Below, in pieces: positions 24,977-38,407 of a DNA stretch of 64,000 nucleotides. Made by a program: the position numbers and the translations under genes. The notes below the pieces were generated by a model. It did no database searches and was not told the DNA's origin. It saw nothing but the letters and a program-made list of their open reading frames with translations. Every line of letters starts with the position of its first letter. Within the stretch, counting starts at the first letter, position 1. The stretch comes from Channa striata. Taxonomy: Eukaryota; Chordata; Actinopteri; Anabantiformes; Channidae. The DNA is taken from positions 26,772,306 to 26,836,305 of the forward strand of contig CM065168.1 in assembly GCA_033026295.1 (NCBI GenBank). Direction: 5' to 3'.

Positions 24977-26400
24977 CCCTCCCCCTCATACGACACATAC
25001 AGGAAGTGAACATCTCAAATGAATCCAGGGCCCATGATCCCCTGCTTTCCAGCACAGGGTAAAAAAAAATGTAAAAGAAAATACAAATTAGAAATATAAG
25101 CCAAGAAAAAACTCCTTGATTGAAAATCCCAAAAATGTTTAAAAAGGAAAAAAAAAAGAAGAAAAACAAAAATACTTCCCGAAAAGAAAGACCCCAAAAA
25201 TCCTCCAACAGTCTTTGATTGGTATCCAAAAGCTTCGGACTTGATCCTTGTGAACGCCCACTCCTCTCCTAGAACAATTTAAACCCTTTGTATAATATTG
25301 AATCTCTTTTCTTTAACATTCACCTTCCATGGCCGCCCAAAACAAATAATGACAGCTTAGCAGCACTAAATTAGCCAACTAAGACTCCATCTTAGTGCCT
25401 TGAAAAATTGCGTGCAGCACTTTGAGTTAATTGTTGGACAGGGTTTCCTTTGCCTTGGGGAGATCTTCAGAGGGTTTTGCAAACCATAATCCAAGCTTCA
25501 AACACGCAGACTTCCACTATCCCTCTGGAGCCTACTTTGGAGCAGTAGGATCGTAAAATTTACAGGAGTAAAACCAGAGTGCAAAAGGGAGAGGCAAAGA
25601 AAGAAGAGCGGAGGCAAGGGTGCTTTGATGGTGGAGAAGCCTGTTTCAGGGCTTTGGATGCCTGAAGGTGTTCAAAAACCGTTCAATCTGTAGCCGAGAG
25701 CGGGAAAACAATAAATACAACAACAGGACTGGGGAAAAAGCAATGGCGTGAAGGAGGACGAAGCGGTCGGTTATTCCAAGTGCGGCAGTGCTGAATACCC
25801 TCTCCTTATTTCTGACAGAATAAATCAATATGGGTCATAGAATGCAGACTAGCACCAAGAAGACACCTTAACAGGATTAAACCATAGCCAAAGCTCTGAG
25901 CCTGCATCAGAGTGGTTGATGTCCAGTTCAACACAACAATCCTCCAATCTTTAAACCGAGCTCTATGTTAAACATGATTGCCCTTCACCCCTGAGAAAAA
26001 GATTCCGTTTTCTCTGCCCGTTCAAACACTGCTTTCCAAGGTGGGAGGCGGATGAGAAGGAGCCGCTGGTCCTCTCGGTGAAGCTCCGACACAGGGTGCT
26101 GCTGCTGGTTTGCTGAGAGAATCTGACGATACTGCTGCCGCTACTGCCTCTGCTGTGAAATTCATGCTAATTGAATCAGAAGCTGCAGCAACGAGCGCAT
26201 CCTTCCAGCCCGCACAGTTCTCCCTTCTTCTTTTCCTCCGATCAAGTCAGCCACCCCCCTCCCCAAAGGCACAAGCTCGCGGCTCCGTACTGGGCAGGGC
26301 AAAAATCAGGGGGAGAAATAGACCCAAAAGGAAAGGTAGACATACACTCTCAGAGCGTTTGAATGCACAGACGGTGACTATGATACACAGGGCAGAGCAG

Positions 26401-26475
26401 AGACAGAGAGAGAGAGTGTTTGTGTGTCTGGTTGGAGCACTGACAGTGAGAGAGGGAGAGAGAGAGAGAGAGTGG
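26401..26475 (+). repeat. (GA)n-rich tract in the putative beta promoter
   Basis: Two AG runs (about 26405-26416 and 26448-26472) are separated by TGTTTGTGTGTCTGG. On the transcribed minus strand they are CT runs within the candidate 5' region of nrxn2 beta. Confidence 0.9.
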
Positions 26476-26650
26476 GAGGAGAATGAGCGAGGAGAATCGG
26501 ATGAGGAGAGCACACACGCAGAAAACATGCATGTTTGGTTTGTTGTTCACACACAAACGCACTTTTTCCCCTCAGCTCCTAATCCTCTCTTCTCCTCGTT
26601 TTGTCTTCTGACCCCTCCGCACACATCCCTCTGTCAAGCTTGCACCGTAA

Positions 26651-29600
26651 TCCCTTCTTCCGCACATTAAAAAAAATATATATATATATTATTTTTCCGT
26701 TGCACACCGTGTACCCATTTTAAACTACTGTTGTCAAAAAGAGGCCAGGGTACCTACTGTGGGCAGGACAGCAAACGAATAAATGACAGGTGGGGACACT
26801 AGGAAAACATGCTGGTACAGTAAGTGGGAGAAACAAGGGATGCAAAATAATGAGGAAGAGAAAGATTTGAGCAGTGTGCAAAGAAATGTAGATGGTAAAT
26901 TGTAAGACAAGTGAATTTATGAAAGCAAGAAATAGAGACTGTGAATAAGCTAGAAAGAGAGAAATTGAAGAAGATTGCGTGTCAGATAAATCATGGTTGA
27001 TAGAGATCTCAGCTGGGACAGGAGCTTAGTGCTAGAGTCAAGAAGCAAGAAAAATGGCCAGAACAGGAAAAGCCAGAGCAGGTCTCCTGCGCTGATGGAA
27101 AGAAAAGTGTCCAAGCTATTACTCATTTACTATCACACAAACACACACACAAAAGTGCCTCTGCCAGGTGGGGACATCCCAGGGGAGAAAAGACATGCTG
27201 TGCTCGCTTCTGTCAGGGTGAGGGAGACATGACACCCAGGGTGACCATGACACATGTCCTGATTTTGCACGAAGCCTGAACTCCTGAACTTTGAGGAAAC
27301 ATTACATAATCTTAAAAAAAGAGCCCACCCCACCACCACCATATCCACACACACACACACGCAAACTCACACAAACAACTCAAACTATTCGACCATACTG
27401 TGTCAAAATCCAAATACATTTCTGTAACTTATTCTCCTCCTCCTGCTTTGGGGCACCATGGTTTTTAGCATCTTTGTTTCTTGAGCAGAACAAAGTACAG
27501 GAGTCAGTCAGGGACTGACAGAGTACGGAAACCTATGAGTGAGAGTGAGGGTGTTTACCTTGGGCAAAGACTGTTCAGTAATTAGTCCAAACATTTTTAG
27601 GTCTATGACAGCGACAGACGGTGGATAAAGTAACGGGGGCTCTGTATAGTGACATAATGCATTCCAGTACAATACCAGCAACAAATATTGACCTAAAACG
27701 AAATGACTGAGTTTAAAGTTTGAACTACAGTTCAACATTAAAAGCCATCCACAGTGCACTTTATTTATATATTGTGCAGTGCAATTTATTAATTTGGTCA
27801 AGATCTCACAATGTAAATTTCAGCGAGGTCGGCCAGGTGAACTGCACTGATCTAAGCAGCATACAGCCCAGCTCCTGAGAGTGTGTGACCAGTCCTAAAC
27901 AGCAAGCCGTGTGTTAATCTACCGCTGTTTCTAATTAATTTTAAAAGATAAAAGCTGGACTTGTGTCCTGGTGATGGTATTACAAAGGTCTGTTGACTCT
28001 AAGTGTCGGGCAGACAGCATTACTTGGAGTTACTACTGGCTGGGTCAATGCAAAGCAGTAAAATGCCCCAGAAGGGGAGTAGTTCTGGGGGATGCCTCCC
28101 AGGAATAGTCCCTAGAACTGTTTGGTTTGAAAGTACCTAATGCAAATAAAAAGCCAGGGCTGGAGAAACTTTCCTGATCATTAAGATTTCCGGTTTGAGA
28201 AAAAGATTAACAACTTCTTGGTGAAACACAATAATGAACAACTAGATAGGATTAAAGCAGTGGTCCTACATTGTCGTGATTGAGTGCATTTCTGGCAGCA
28301 AATCAAACTTGTTAACTCCTTTAAAGTGCTGCAAGAAAAAAGAGTAGAACAATTGTTACTTTCTTTATCATGACCATTTTGTTGTCTTGTGTTCACCGGT
28401 GGAAACAACAGCTTTTCTGTGTCATCATTACATCCCTAGTGTGTACAGTGTTTATTGAATGTACAAATAACAAGGAAAATCTCCTCATCTTAATTTAGTT
28501 GATTGATTGGTCAGATAGAGTAGCAAGGCTATTTCAGTAAAGCCATATTAGCAAATTTAACTTACTCTGAAACAGCTGACTTTTTTAAAGAATATTGATA
28601 CGTTAAGTATATGTTTTTTGAATGTAGCAAATCAGAAATTCATTTATTCTGGAAACTTTATGTCCTATTTGGTTTACTATAATGTAAAGATATTCTCTGT
28701 AGTACATGTAAATTGCTGTTGCTTCATTGCCACTGACACTATAGATGGTTATTTCAGAGGACAGTGTGTGGACTGGGAACTCATTATGATGAACAACACA
28801 GAAGACTGCCAACACCTGCTGCTCCATTCCCCTCTGGCACAGGAAAAACAAGGAATACAAAGCCCACAAATACACATAGGTGAACAATCAGTCCAGACAC
28901 ACATGCACACATACTAATTGTGCTACATACACATTGCTGTCATATCAGTGCTACTGTTGTGTGATGCAACAGACTTGTCCCAGAGGTTCCAAGCTGTGCA
29001 CTTGAGGCGCTAAACATTCCCTCATTGAAACTACAAACTCCAACATCCCCCCCAGGTACGTGAGGTCAAAGGAGGGGGAAGTGGAATAAGTTTACTGTCA
29101 GATGTGGGATCAAACCCACCTGCCTTCAGTCAAATGCTGAGGAAACACCTGATTAATTAGATCTATGACACTCAGTTAACGAAGCACAGATGAACGATGT
29201 GAGGAAATATTATTTTCAAACTACAGTAGAAACACTTTGCATGTAAAATGTCAACCCATAAATCTATGTAAAACATCCAAAAAATACAACACCCCTTTAG
29301 AACTAGTACCATGCCTTGGATTTTTTTATTGCTTGAGGTCAGAAAAGTAGGACAAGTCAAATCTCTATGCTCCTGCAGAGGGGGAAGGCAAAACACAAAA
29401 AGCAAGTCATCAATTTATACAGTAACTTCTATCTCCTGTTTGTTCTATTCGGGAGCTTTCTCCCACACTGAGTCTGCCATGTTAGCCACTTATGTAAGTG
29501 AACTGTTGGGAAACTTCTTTCAGACTGAACCCCAATGTTGGGCGCTTATGTAAGTGCTCTGCTGGATACTGCAAACAACAAAGTAACCTTGCCTGACTGG

Positions 29601-29771
29601 AAACCAAACAGAAACATTCAAAAACGGGTATTGCAGGGTTTTCAACTGTCAACTCTCATCTACTGACAGGCTGTTAAAAACGGATTTAAAGCCTTTTGCG
29701 GAACTACAAAAATTGCCTGATAAAAATGTATGTTCAATGAAGACCAGAACATGTCATAACATGATTTTTCC
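26651..29771. other. Intron of nrxn2 upstream of the beta promoter
   Basis: A (TA)n run lies at 26677-26688 and a CA repeat at about 27347-27362. No alpha-neurexin exon (EGF-like CDC motifs, LNS motifs) is seen on the minus strand. Confidence 0.65.
28055..28140. repeat. Possible short palindromic repeat of a dispersed family
   Basis: CCCCAGAAGGGGAGTAG, TTCTGGGGGATGCCTCCC and AGTCCCTAGAACTGTTTGG form partly complementary blocks and recall a fish DNA-transposon repeat with 'cccagaactattttggtgtg'. Weak. Confidence 0.25.
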
Positions 29772-30112
29772 AAGAGGCAGCCTAGTAGAGGAGTGATTAG
29801 TGCGTCCGCCTCATAGCTACAAGGTCCCTGGTTTGAATCTACAGTAACTGCCAGCTGCAGGATCTGCATGGAGTTTGCTTGTTGTGCTTGTGTGGGTTTC
29901 CTCGAAAGTTCCAAAAACACGCATGTTGAGTTACCTGGTGATTCGAAAATGCCCATCGCTGTGGAAATGGGTGTATCTGTTTTAACCCGAAGATAACTGG
30001 AAACCTGCCAATGGTCTACTCTACCTCTTGTCCTTTGACAGCTGAAATAGGCGACAAGCCCCCTGTGACCCTGGACAGGATAAGTGGTTATGATGGTAAT
30101 GGATAGATAGAT
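29772..30112 (+). mobile_element. tRNA-derived SINE (V-SINE-like), nearly full length
   Basis: The 5' part resembles a tRNA-type pol III promoter: an A-box-like GAGTGATTAGTGCG, then a B-box-like GGTTTGAATCT. The central part (GGAGTTTGCTTGTTGTGC, TGTGGGTTTCC) resembles the conserved body of a dispersed fish SINE, and the 3' end (GACAGGATAAGTGG, then ATGGTAATGGATAGATAG) is the LINE-like tail with a short tetramer repeat. The copy is well diverged. The 194-codon minus open frame overlapping it (30244-29660) is a shadow. The family name is from memory and uncertain; the SINE assignment is firmer. Confidence 0.8.
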
Positions 30113-32307
30113 CTTATTAAGCAAAAAGCAAACCAAAAATAAATAAATAACGGATACATTGAAATTGCTGAATACAATGCTGGATGTTTGCTTTGAGTGT
30201 ACTTTGTTAAAACGTATGTAGTTAATATCAGATTTGAGAGACAATTTATGATCTGCTGCTATTACAATTAAGATGAGGCTGGTTCAATCCAAAATGCCCA
30301 ACAGACCCCGGTGAATAATAAAAGCAGCTTTTAGGGTTAGGTTAGAATTGTGGTTGTGCTCATAGTATAACAAAAGTATAACAAAAAAAGTATATAGGAT
30401 ACTAATTGTGTACTCTGATGTTGAAACCAGACATGGTCTATGATCGACTACTCACCACAGTCTTGGTAATAACAAATTGTGTAGTATAGTGCTGACTTTA
30501 TCCTACCACAAGGTCCAACCATAAGAGGTTTTTGACAGAAAAAGGTCTCTCTCTCCCCAAGCCTTCGAACAATGGCCTCTCTCAGATACACTATACTCTT
30601 TACAGCTTGTCAATAAAACCTTACAGTTATTTACAGTAATATCAAATATGCACAGTACAGTCTGACCACTGCACTGTAATGGGCTGGCAAAAACAGTAGA
30701 GTGTGGCTTTTAATGTTTTTTCTACAGTTTGTTTACTTATTTTAATATGCTGCTCTTTGAGAGGTTTGGTAATTAAACTCTATTGGTTTTCCACCAACCG
30801 AGCATCAATTATCCTGCCAGTAACTAAATTCATACATCTAAACAGCAATGCCTTCAAAGCAAGCTACAAAATAAAGAGCACAACGATAAATTTAATCAAA
30901 ATACTAAACCATCTATGCAGAGATGATGAGTGCATTAGAGTACAGAGTTATAGACAAATACATCCACTACGACAGCTTTGAAAAATAAGAATATCTAGTT
31001 TAATTAATGCATCATTATAGTGTTTAATGGTTAACTGAGAGATAAAGTGAAAGACTATTTTAATGGTCATTCATGCAGTCAAATGGGTAAGGAAGAAAGG
31101 TTAGATAGAAAAAAAGAATCAAGATGAAAGACACACTGCAAACAGGAAATATTTGTTTCCAAAGTAGAATGGATGATTAAAGAAAAAAAGGTGAGTAGTG
31201 GGTTAAAGAAGCCTGAGCTCAGTAGAGGAGAGGAGATATAGCAAGCTGGGGGGTAGCTCTTGTTTCGCTTGAATGGAGGTGCAGGTTGCACACATCTTAA
31301 TCATGTGAAATGATATATCCTCAGGGGGCGAGAGAGGGAGACAGCATGGAGAAGAGGGAAAAAGTAAATCACTTACTCCTCTCTTCCCTTCCCTTCATTG
31401 TGTTTCCATCACCATAAAAGCCATTTTCTCTGAGATTCTATTAATGATCATATACCAAGTGGCATTGTCTGCCAATCTTGTGTTAGCTCTTCCTGTCTTA
31501 GGAAATTGGGTGTTAGGTAATTACAAAGATCTGATATATATCAGTAGTTTGAGGTGTTGAATGTTTAAACAGAACAGGTATGGCTTTCCCTGCAGGGTGC
31601 AGTAATAGTGTCTCATCAGCTGAATCAGCGTTTTTTCACCCAGTCAAAATAATTTACCATCCTGGCAACGCGGGAACAGATAAGGCTTGGTTTAACCCCA
31701 GGGCAGGGATACAAATGATGTGCCAAAAAAGCTCTTTTGTCACCTTTTAACTACGTAATCACCAGGAGATCACTCAAGGCCCCGAGGTATTCAGAACTAG
31801 TGTAGTTAGTCAGCAAATGATGCTCTTAAATGACCTAATTCAAGATTGAAATGCAATTTACAGTATGCAACAGTGACACAAAGTAAAGTTGCGTAGTTGT
31901 TGCTACTTATCTTAAAGTGAAAGGCTGACTGACTGCAACCAATTACATTTTATTTAGTTAATGATAAAAGATATAAGTGAAGTTGTTCAGACTAGATTGT
32001 CTTATCCTATGCCAGGTTTATTTCTGCAATTGTTATAGTGATACTGTAGCTTACAGGACAGGACACAGGAATTTAAAAAATAAATGTCAGTACAATTTCA
32101 AGAAAAGTTTAAATAAACATTTTGGAATCTGATGTCTCCCTAATGGAGAATGCAAATTTTGTACTGATGAATCTGATGTAGATGTGTGTATGAAGCTCTG
32201 TGAAGTTATTACTTTGTTCTTTTGTCAGTTGCACCTGACATATTTATTAGGGAAATGGGTGGTCGCACATGATCACACAACGAGAAACATATGAAAGTAC
32301 TTGTGAC

Positions 32308-32340
32308 AATCAATCAATTAATTTATAAAGTGCAAAGACC
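32308..32340 (-). repeat. Possible LINE 3'-tail fragment
   Basis: CAATCAATCAATTAATTTAT followed by AAAGTGC resembles an inverted L2-type LINE end ('tatttataaagcgc' plus a short tandem tail). It is only about 30 bp and could be chance. Confidence 0.3.
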
Positions 32341-33850
32341 GCTCCTTCTAGAGTTCTGGAAATCCTCACATTAATCAACAAATGTTCATGAAATCATTCT
32401 TTATGATGAACCCAATATTGATTAGAACAACTCTGTGCGCACTCCTGTGCTTTGAATACAAATCTGGCCAGGTACAGTAGGTGAAACTTACAGTCTTTGA
32501 AAACTGATTATTCACAAGACAAAATCCTGGTCTATCAAACAGTAAAATGTCGAAGTTCTAGTACTACAAGCCAGTGATTACTTGGTAACTTTGAGCACCG
32601 CTCTTGACACCCCTAACACAGTTGTGTTCACAAACTGGATTGTGTGTAAGCAATAATGGCCAGCTAGGGTCTCTAACAGCTCCACATGAGTAATGAGCAG
32701 GTTGGGATTATTACAGTTTTGCTTTTGGACAGAGCTTTGTCTACTGGTTTAACCAGTAAGACCCCTCACAGATACAATGATTTTTTTTTTTTATTTCGTT
32801 AACATGTGCCCAATACAAGTGCAAAATAAATTGTGCCATGACATGGACGCTAATTTACTCATGACACCTGCTAAGAAAAAGTGCATTTTCTTTTTGCGCC
32901 TCAAATGCATAAATTCAAAAGAAGAACATTGCTGGTTGCCTGGAAAGCTTTTCCTTTCCCTCCCTCTCCCCCTCTACTGATCATCAGCTTTTGCTTCCTT
33001 TCTCCCCTCCAGCCATCCATCCATCCATCTCTGCAGCCTAGCGCGCTGTGGTGATTCAACTGTCACTCTCGGTCCCTCCAGCTGTGGACCCAGCTGTCAG
33101 GGCCAGATGGGCTCATCTCCACCTCATCCATGATGTCTATGAGGGGCCCCTTAACCTGAAGCCATGGACAACTGGCCAGGGAGAGCATTACTCTCACTGA
33201 GCCGAACCAATATGGAAAAAGAGATGTTTCTAGCACATTTAAACAGACAAATGGGGTGTTTGCGCAACCTGCACTGTGACTAAACTCCAAGCTGGAACAG
33301 TTCTTTATTGTTATTAGTACTAGCTGCAAAAAAAAAGCTTTTTAAAATGATTACGCTTTGCCTTGCAACAACTTCAGAAGGTGATTTACAGGTTTACCCA
33401 GACCTGAAAACGAATTCTTTCTACGTGCCATTGTGAAGGTAATAATCAGAATACATCCTCAAAGGTTGGTGGGTAGGGAGAGTGCCTGCTAAAGCTATTC
33501 CAGAATAATACTGGCTCACAGTAATCTCCTGCACACAGGGAGAAATTTTGACAAGGATTTAGGGATTTTAAATACAATTTCTATACGCAATGAAGGGCCA
33601 ACAATAGCACTGGGGAGAAAAGGGGACAGAGCACAGCGCAAGAGAGAAAGTTGGGAGAGTGTATGAGAAAAAGAAAGAAAGAGTCATCATCTTACCGGGG
33701 AGCCAGATTGCAGAGCTCTAGGGTATGAGACGCCCCAGTGTTTAAAATGCCTGCTGAATCACATCTAATTTATCCAAAGTCTACGTGAAGAGGAACAGCA
33801 GTTAATGTGAGTGTGGGAACGGGAGTGGAAAAAAGCGAGATCAACATAAA

Positions 33851-33872
33851 GACAGACAGACAGACAGACAGA
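33851..33872 (+). repeat. (GACA)n microsatellite
   Basis: Five and a half uninterrupted GACA units. Confidence 0.95.
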
Positions 33873-36800
33873 ATGCACTGTACTAGAGCTTATTTAAGAC
33901 ATAAGGTGTTTTTGCTGCTCTGTTAGCGTCTATGTTCGATGGAAAGTGGAAGTGCCTATTGATTTAAAGTCCAGATAGAGAGCGCCGAGTCCGCTGTTAT
34001 CACTGAGATTAACACACAACAACAATGAGAAATCTGCTGGGGACAGATTGGGGAGAGAATTCTTTTGGCCTTATCCTGCACATAAAAAATACATGGCTGC
34101 AATTTCGGCTATGGCTGATAGCATCCTACATGATTTTTATTGATGACGATATATGTAGTATAAAAGAAAAAGCCATCAGACATTTAGGGTGTATTTGTTA
34201 AACATGATGAGATGCGCTCGTGCATTTCAATATGTTAAAGTCTGTGTACAAAAAGGTTCTCACAAGTTTTCACTGCACATTTAAAAAATATGGTTTCATT
34301 TTACGTCTTTTATGGAGGTGATACACAATGAGCTATAGCATGTATCCTACAATGTAAACATTTAGTATTTTAGGCATTTGCAGAAAATCTGAATGTGTAT
34401 GCATTGACAGGATTCTCTAAATTCAGTCTAGGGTCAACAGATAGATTTGATGCCAATATATATAAGACAAAATCTGGCCAGAGATTTGATGCCACCTGTT
34501 GATTTTACCTATTACTGAGCGTAATAATAGACAGCATGCACGCAACCCAAACGCTGATAATCAGACTGTGAGTAGCAAGAAGCAATCTTCTTCTGCCAGA
34601 TAATTGCTTTTATAAAAATGCTATCTTTAAAACTGAACATCATCAAACTGGTTGTGTTTATCTGTACCTAAATCATGCTGCAGCTAACGAAATTGACTTT
34701 TAAATCTGTGATTTATTTTACTAATTACCTAAAAAGTTCTGAATAAACCCTAAAAGCTCTGTGGCAGAGTAGAAGGTTAGAGCCAGTAAATTTATAAAAT
34801 TTGTCCTCTGAATTATCAAGTTAAAATAAGATCTCAAGTTCTCATGGTTGCCCTAATGTTCTTGTAGACGTAAGCAAGAGACACAACTATTAAAATACTG
34901 AAATAAAATGTCATTTGAATATGGTGTAATTATGCCTTAAGCAATATTATTTGTGCTTCTTTTTACTCTAAATGCTGCACAGCCACACTAGTATGACAAA
35001 ATGTTATACTGTCAGCATTACTAAATGCAGTTTTATTTCAGAATATGAAACGGTATCAGTCTAACTATGCACTTTGTTGGCCCAGAGCAACAGTGACACA
35101 TAACTGCACAGGACGTTTTTACAGATTCAGTATAGAGACTTTACAAGCAAAACTGTACATGCAGTTCCCTGTGCAGTAGAATACACCGTTCTAAGGAGAG
35201 TGAACCAGGGAATAATGTAATGCCACACACTATTTGTAGATTCCTGTCTGCACAGATATCGGTTTGCTCAGCACTGACTGTCCTTTCACAAGGATGTCCC
35301 AATCTTCTCTTGATATTCATACCTGCCATTTTAATCCTTTCCCCCACTACCAGCTCCTAGCGTACACTCTTTTTTAAAAAAGCTCTAGTCTTTATCATGC
35401 TCTCCCTCTGGGAGGCAGTTTGTTCATAATCCCCCTTTCTGATGTTTGCTCCTTCTTGTGTCATCTGTTATCTAAGGGAGAAACCCTTGAAATAAACACT
35501 TTCCACTGATTTCCCCTCAGCAGAAAATATACACTCCTAGCTCTCTGTATACACTTTCACTTATCACTTCCAAAATGTAACTTTTTAAAAAACAGAGTCA
35601 GGAAATATCCTTTTAGGGTATGTTGTGGATGATTTTGTGCTTACACTGAGTCTGTGTATGTGTCACAAACCTGTGTGTGTGTGTGTGTGCACACTGTGTT
35701 GTGAGTGTACAGCCTCTGCTGCAGTATAGCTGACTGGAATCAGGATTTCAGACTTAATGGACAGGGTGACGGCTGCCTCCTCGATGTGTCAGCCCTCGTT
35801 ACACGCTCCACACACAGAAGCCACCACCACCACTGTCCGCAAGAGTGCAACACAGCAGCTGAATACACTTAAGAAACAGCTAAATACAAAAGAGAACTGC
35901 TGTGTCCTGTGTGCAAACCTCTGAAAGTGTCTAATTACCTTACTTCAAGGTTTTGCTTTCCAGTTAATAGAAAAATTAATTAATTAAGTGCTTTTATTTT
36001 TTCAGTTCCTTTCCTTTCCTGACCTTCCTATGCTCCGTTTGTCCTTGTGAACTGAGAGGCACTGATCAATGATATTGTCTGCGTGTGTGCAATGGCTTTG
36101 GTGATGGTGATAGCTTTGTTCTTGTGTGTATGCTTGGGAATGTGTTGTGACGTGCGGCATGTCTGCTAGTGTTTTTTTCACATCTACACCGTTATCTATG
36201 TTGTCCAGCATATTAAATTGTATTTAGTCACCTGAATCTGACCACTACATAAGCAGACCTCCATACTTGACTGGGTTTTCCATATCGTCATGGGTTTGGT
36301 GCTTGGAATACAAAAGCCAACGAAATCGTTCACAGATCTATATCTTGGTACTTAAGAAAAAATCAATCCACAGCCACAAATTATAGAGAGATCATGAACT
36401 GATGCCCCCACATCCTCCACCACCGATATCAAGAACAAAAATAGCTTTGGTGGCATCTCTCATTCACATTGCCCATTAGATAATAAATCTAGTCACACAT
36501 TTTCTGTAGAAGATGACCACAACAGTTTATGCCACTTCACACAATGCATGACATAACTACTTCAGATGTAGATAGGTAGTTGTAAAACAAAATAACAGTG
36601 TCAAAGCACCTACTTAATGTTTAAACCCTCTCCTTCTTCATTCTAATGTTTATTCTTCTCTGCCTCACCTCAACAGAGGACCATAACCACCTACGTGCTC
36701 ATGAGAAATGAGGCTGATGAAGATATCAAGTTGGTGAGCTTATCTGTTAACTTCCAGCAGAAAAAGGTTGCAGGGTTAACATGTTCGGGTTATCAGTAGA

Positions 36801-38038
36801 CCGACAGGAAGGCCTGCTTCAAAGACAAACATGACTTTCCATCTTGTTATCGACTGCCGCTTCCCATCACGGTGGCAAATAGTGCTGTGCTGTACATTTT
36901 AATGCACAGTGACAGATGTTTTAATTAGGGGATAGTCGACAAACTGATCATAATACAATAGCAGTTGTTTGTAAAAGCCAATAATGGGTGTGTCTTTTAA
37001 ATGAAGGCCTCAAGTGTATTCTTAATGTCCATAAGTTGTTCTTTTATGCTTCTCTGTCTGTCTCTTGCTCATCCTCATGCACATCATGAGCAAAAGCAAA
37101 GAACCAGGCATGAAGTGGTATCACTAACATAATAATTATTCATGAAGCTGACGTCTTCTTCTCCCACAGACCTAATGACCTAGAGTGGCTGTATCAGGGG
37201 TTATTAAGTCATTCCAAGGCAAAAAGAAGAAAAGGATCAACCGTGTGGAAAAAGCAACAAAACAAAACACAGTACAGTCACACTGCTACTGCATAGTTGT
37301 AATGCCACCACATATCTGTGATGATGCTCATTAATCATAGAATTTAAGTGATACTGGTAATCGGTGAATTTCTGGGGAAAAAAGTTGGGACTTTCACAGC
37401 TAAGAACAATGTGTAATATCTAAACTAGATGGCCTTGAGCTAAATAGAAAGGAAAGTCAAATGTAATACATATGGGATTCAATGTATAGCACTACCTTGC
37501 AAATTTGCAGCTTAAAAAACACAAGGTCACATTAATGATTGCATGAGAAAGAAAGACATTGTGGTGGACGCTGAATGAATGCTCTTACAGGCTGGTGAGA
37601 TTAGAACCAAGAATCCTGCCGATGCTGAAGTACAACTGGAACAGTACTGTTAATGTGAAATATTTAGGGGAGTGTATTTAAAGTCAGAAAGCAAACAGGA
37701 GAGTGAGAGAAATTTTGACAGGCACTTGAGCAGTGGACAGGAAATTGAGCGGGTTGACATTTAGTCTGCTGGGTTGGGATGTCAGATGGAGAGGAATTAC
37801 ATGACAGGAGCCATCCAACAAAAGGGTTTGTCACTGAATAATTGTGCAAGCAAGCATTAAACACCCCTGCAGATCTCAAACCAGCTAAGAGACAACTACG
37901 ACTAATGTAATACCTCATGTTGGACAGCAAAAGTATTGGCCTTTATCACTAGATTATGAAACAAATTAGTACCTTCGCTGAGGTTAGTTTTACTTTTATA
38001 TGACAACATGCTGTTAAGTTCTCATAGTGGCAGCTAAA

Positions 38039-38050
38039 CCCCCCCCCCCC
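38039..38050 (+). repeat. C12 homopolymer
   Basis: Twelve C residues followed by TCAAAAAAAT. A run of this kind is a frequent sequencing and assembly trouble spot. Confidence 0.95.
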
Positions 38051-38407
38051 TCAAAAAAATGTCAAAATGCTCTGCTACATATGTGGGGTTGTGCAATTAC
38101 ATTTTCTGGTTGAAAAGCCCCAATTTTATTAGAGTTTCAGAAGAAAATTATATATTACGTTTCAATTTTTTTAACTATTTCAAATTAAAAGTGGTTACAT
38201 GTGGCGTGTTTGTCCCTGAAGTGATTCATTTGGGTGAATGGTGTTTTAGTTAAAACTGCCTTTAATTTCTTCATCCACACCTATTCATTTTAAGCAGCTC
38301 AATATCCCACACAAACCTACATAATATAGCTCTCGAGAAAACCTGCATTACATATATTAGCAGTTTTTATTTCTAGTGAAGATCAATTCTAATTTTAATA
38401 AAAATAA

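Larger units (their letters stand above)
24948..26650 (-). promoter_or_regulatory. nrxn2: Putative nrxn2 beta promoter and 5' UTR
   Basis: This is inferred from position directly upstream of the beta exon. By eye, CpG is more frequent at 25550-26650 than in the flanks (for example around 26190-26220 and 26275-26290). Read on the minus strand, 26300-26640 is pyrimidine-rich with CT/GA tracts, and 26050-26200 has short CAG/GCAG clusters. The segment nearest the exon (25030-25200) is T-rich on the minus strand. No clear TATA box or start site can be fixed; a (TA)n run at 26677-26688 is a simple repeat, not a convincing TATA box. The 186-codon + strand open frame at 26110-26670 lies over this region and is low-complexity, so I read it as a chance frame. 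The true start site and any 5' UTR intron need transcript data. Confidence 0.45.
30113..38407. other. Intron, no gene recognised
   Basis: About 8 kb with few features: the GACA repeat, a GT repeat near 35673-35690, CCATCCATCCATCCATC at about 33013, and an exon-like 57-nt stretch at 36677-36733, described among the findings. Confidence 0.65.

Noticed and set aside
26110..26670. 186-codon + strand open frame over the putative beta promoter
   Set aside because: It is low-complexity (RE/GE runs come from the GA repeat), shows no domain, and lies opposite the candidate 5' UTR of nrxn2 beta.
29100..29150. GGGTTTGATCCCA on the minus strand, tRNA-like B box
   Set aside because: No acceptor-stem pairing or A box at the correct spacing.
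29660..30244. 194-codon minus open frame
   Set aside because: It runs antisense through the SINE at 29772-30112, and its sequence is explained by that repeat.
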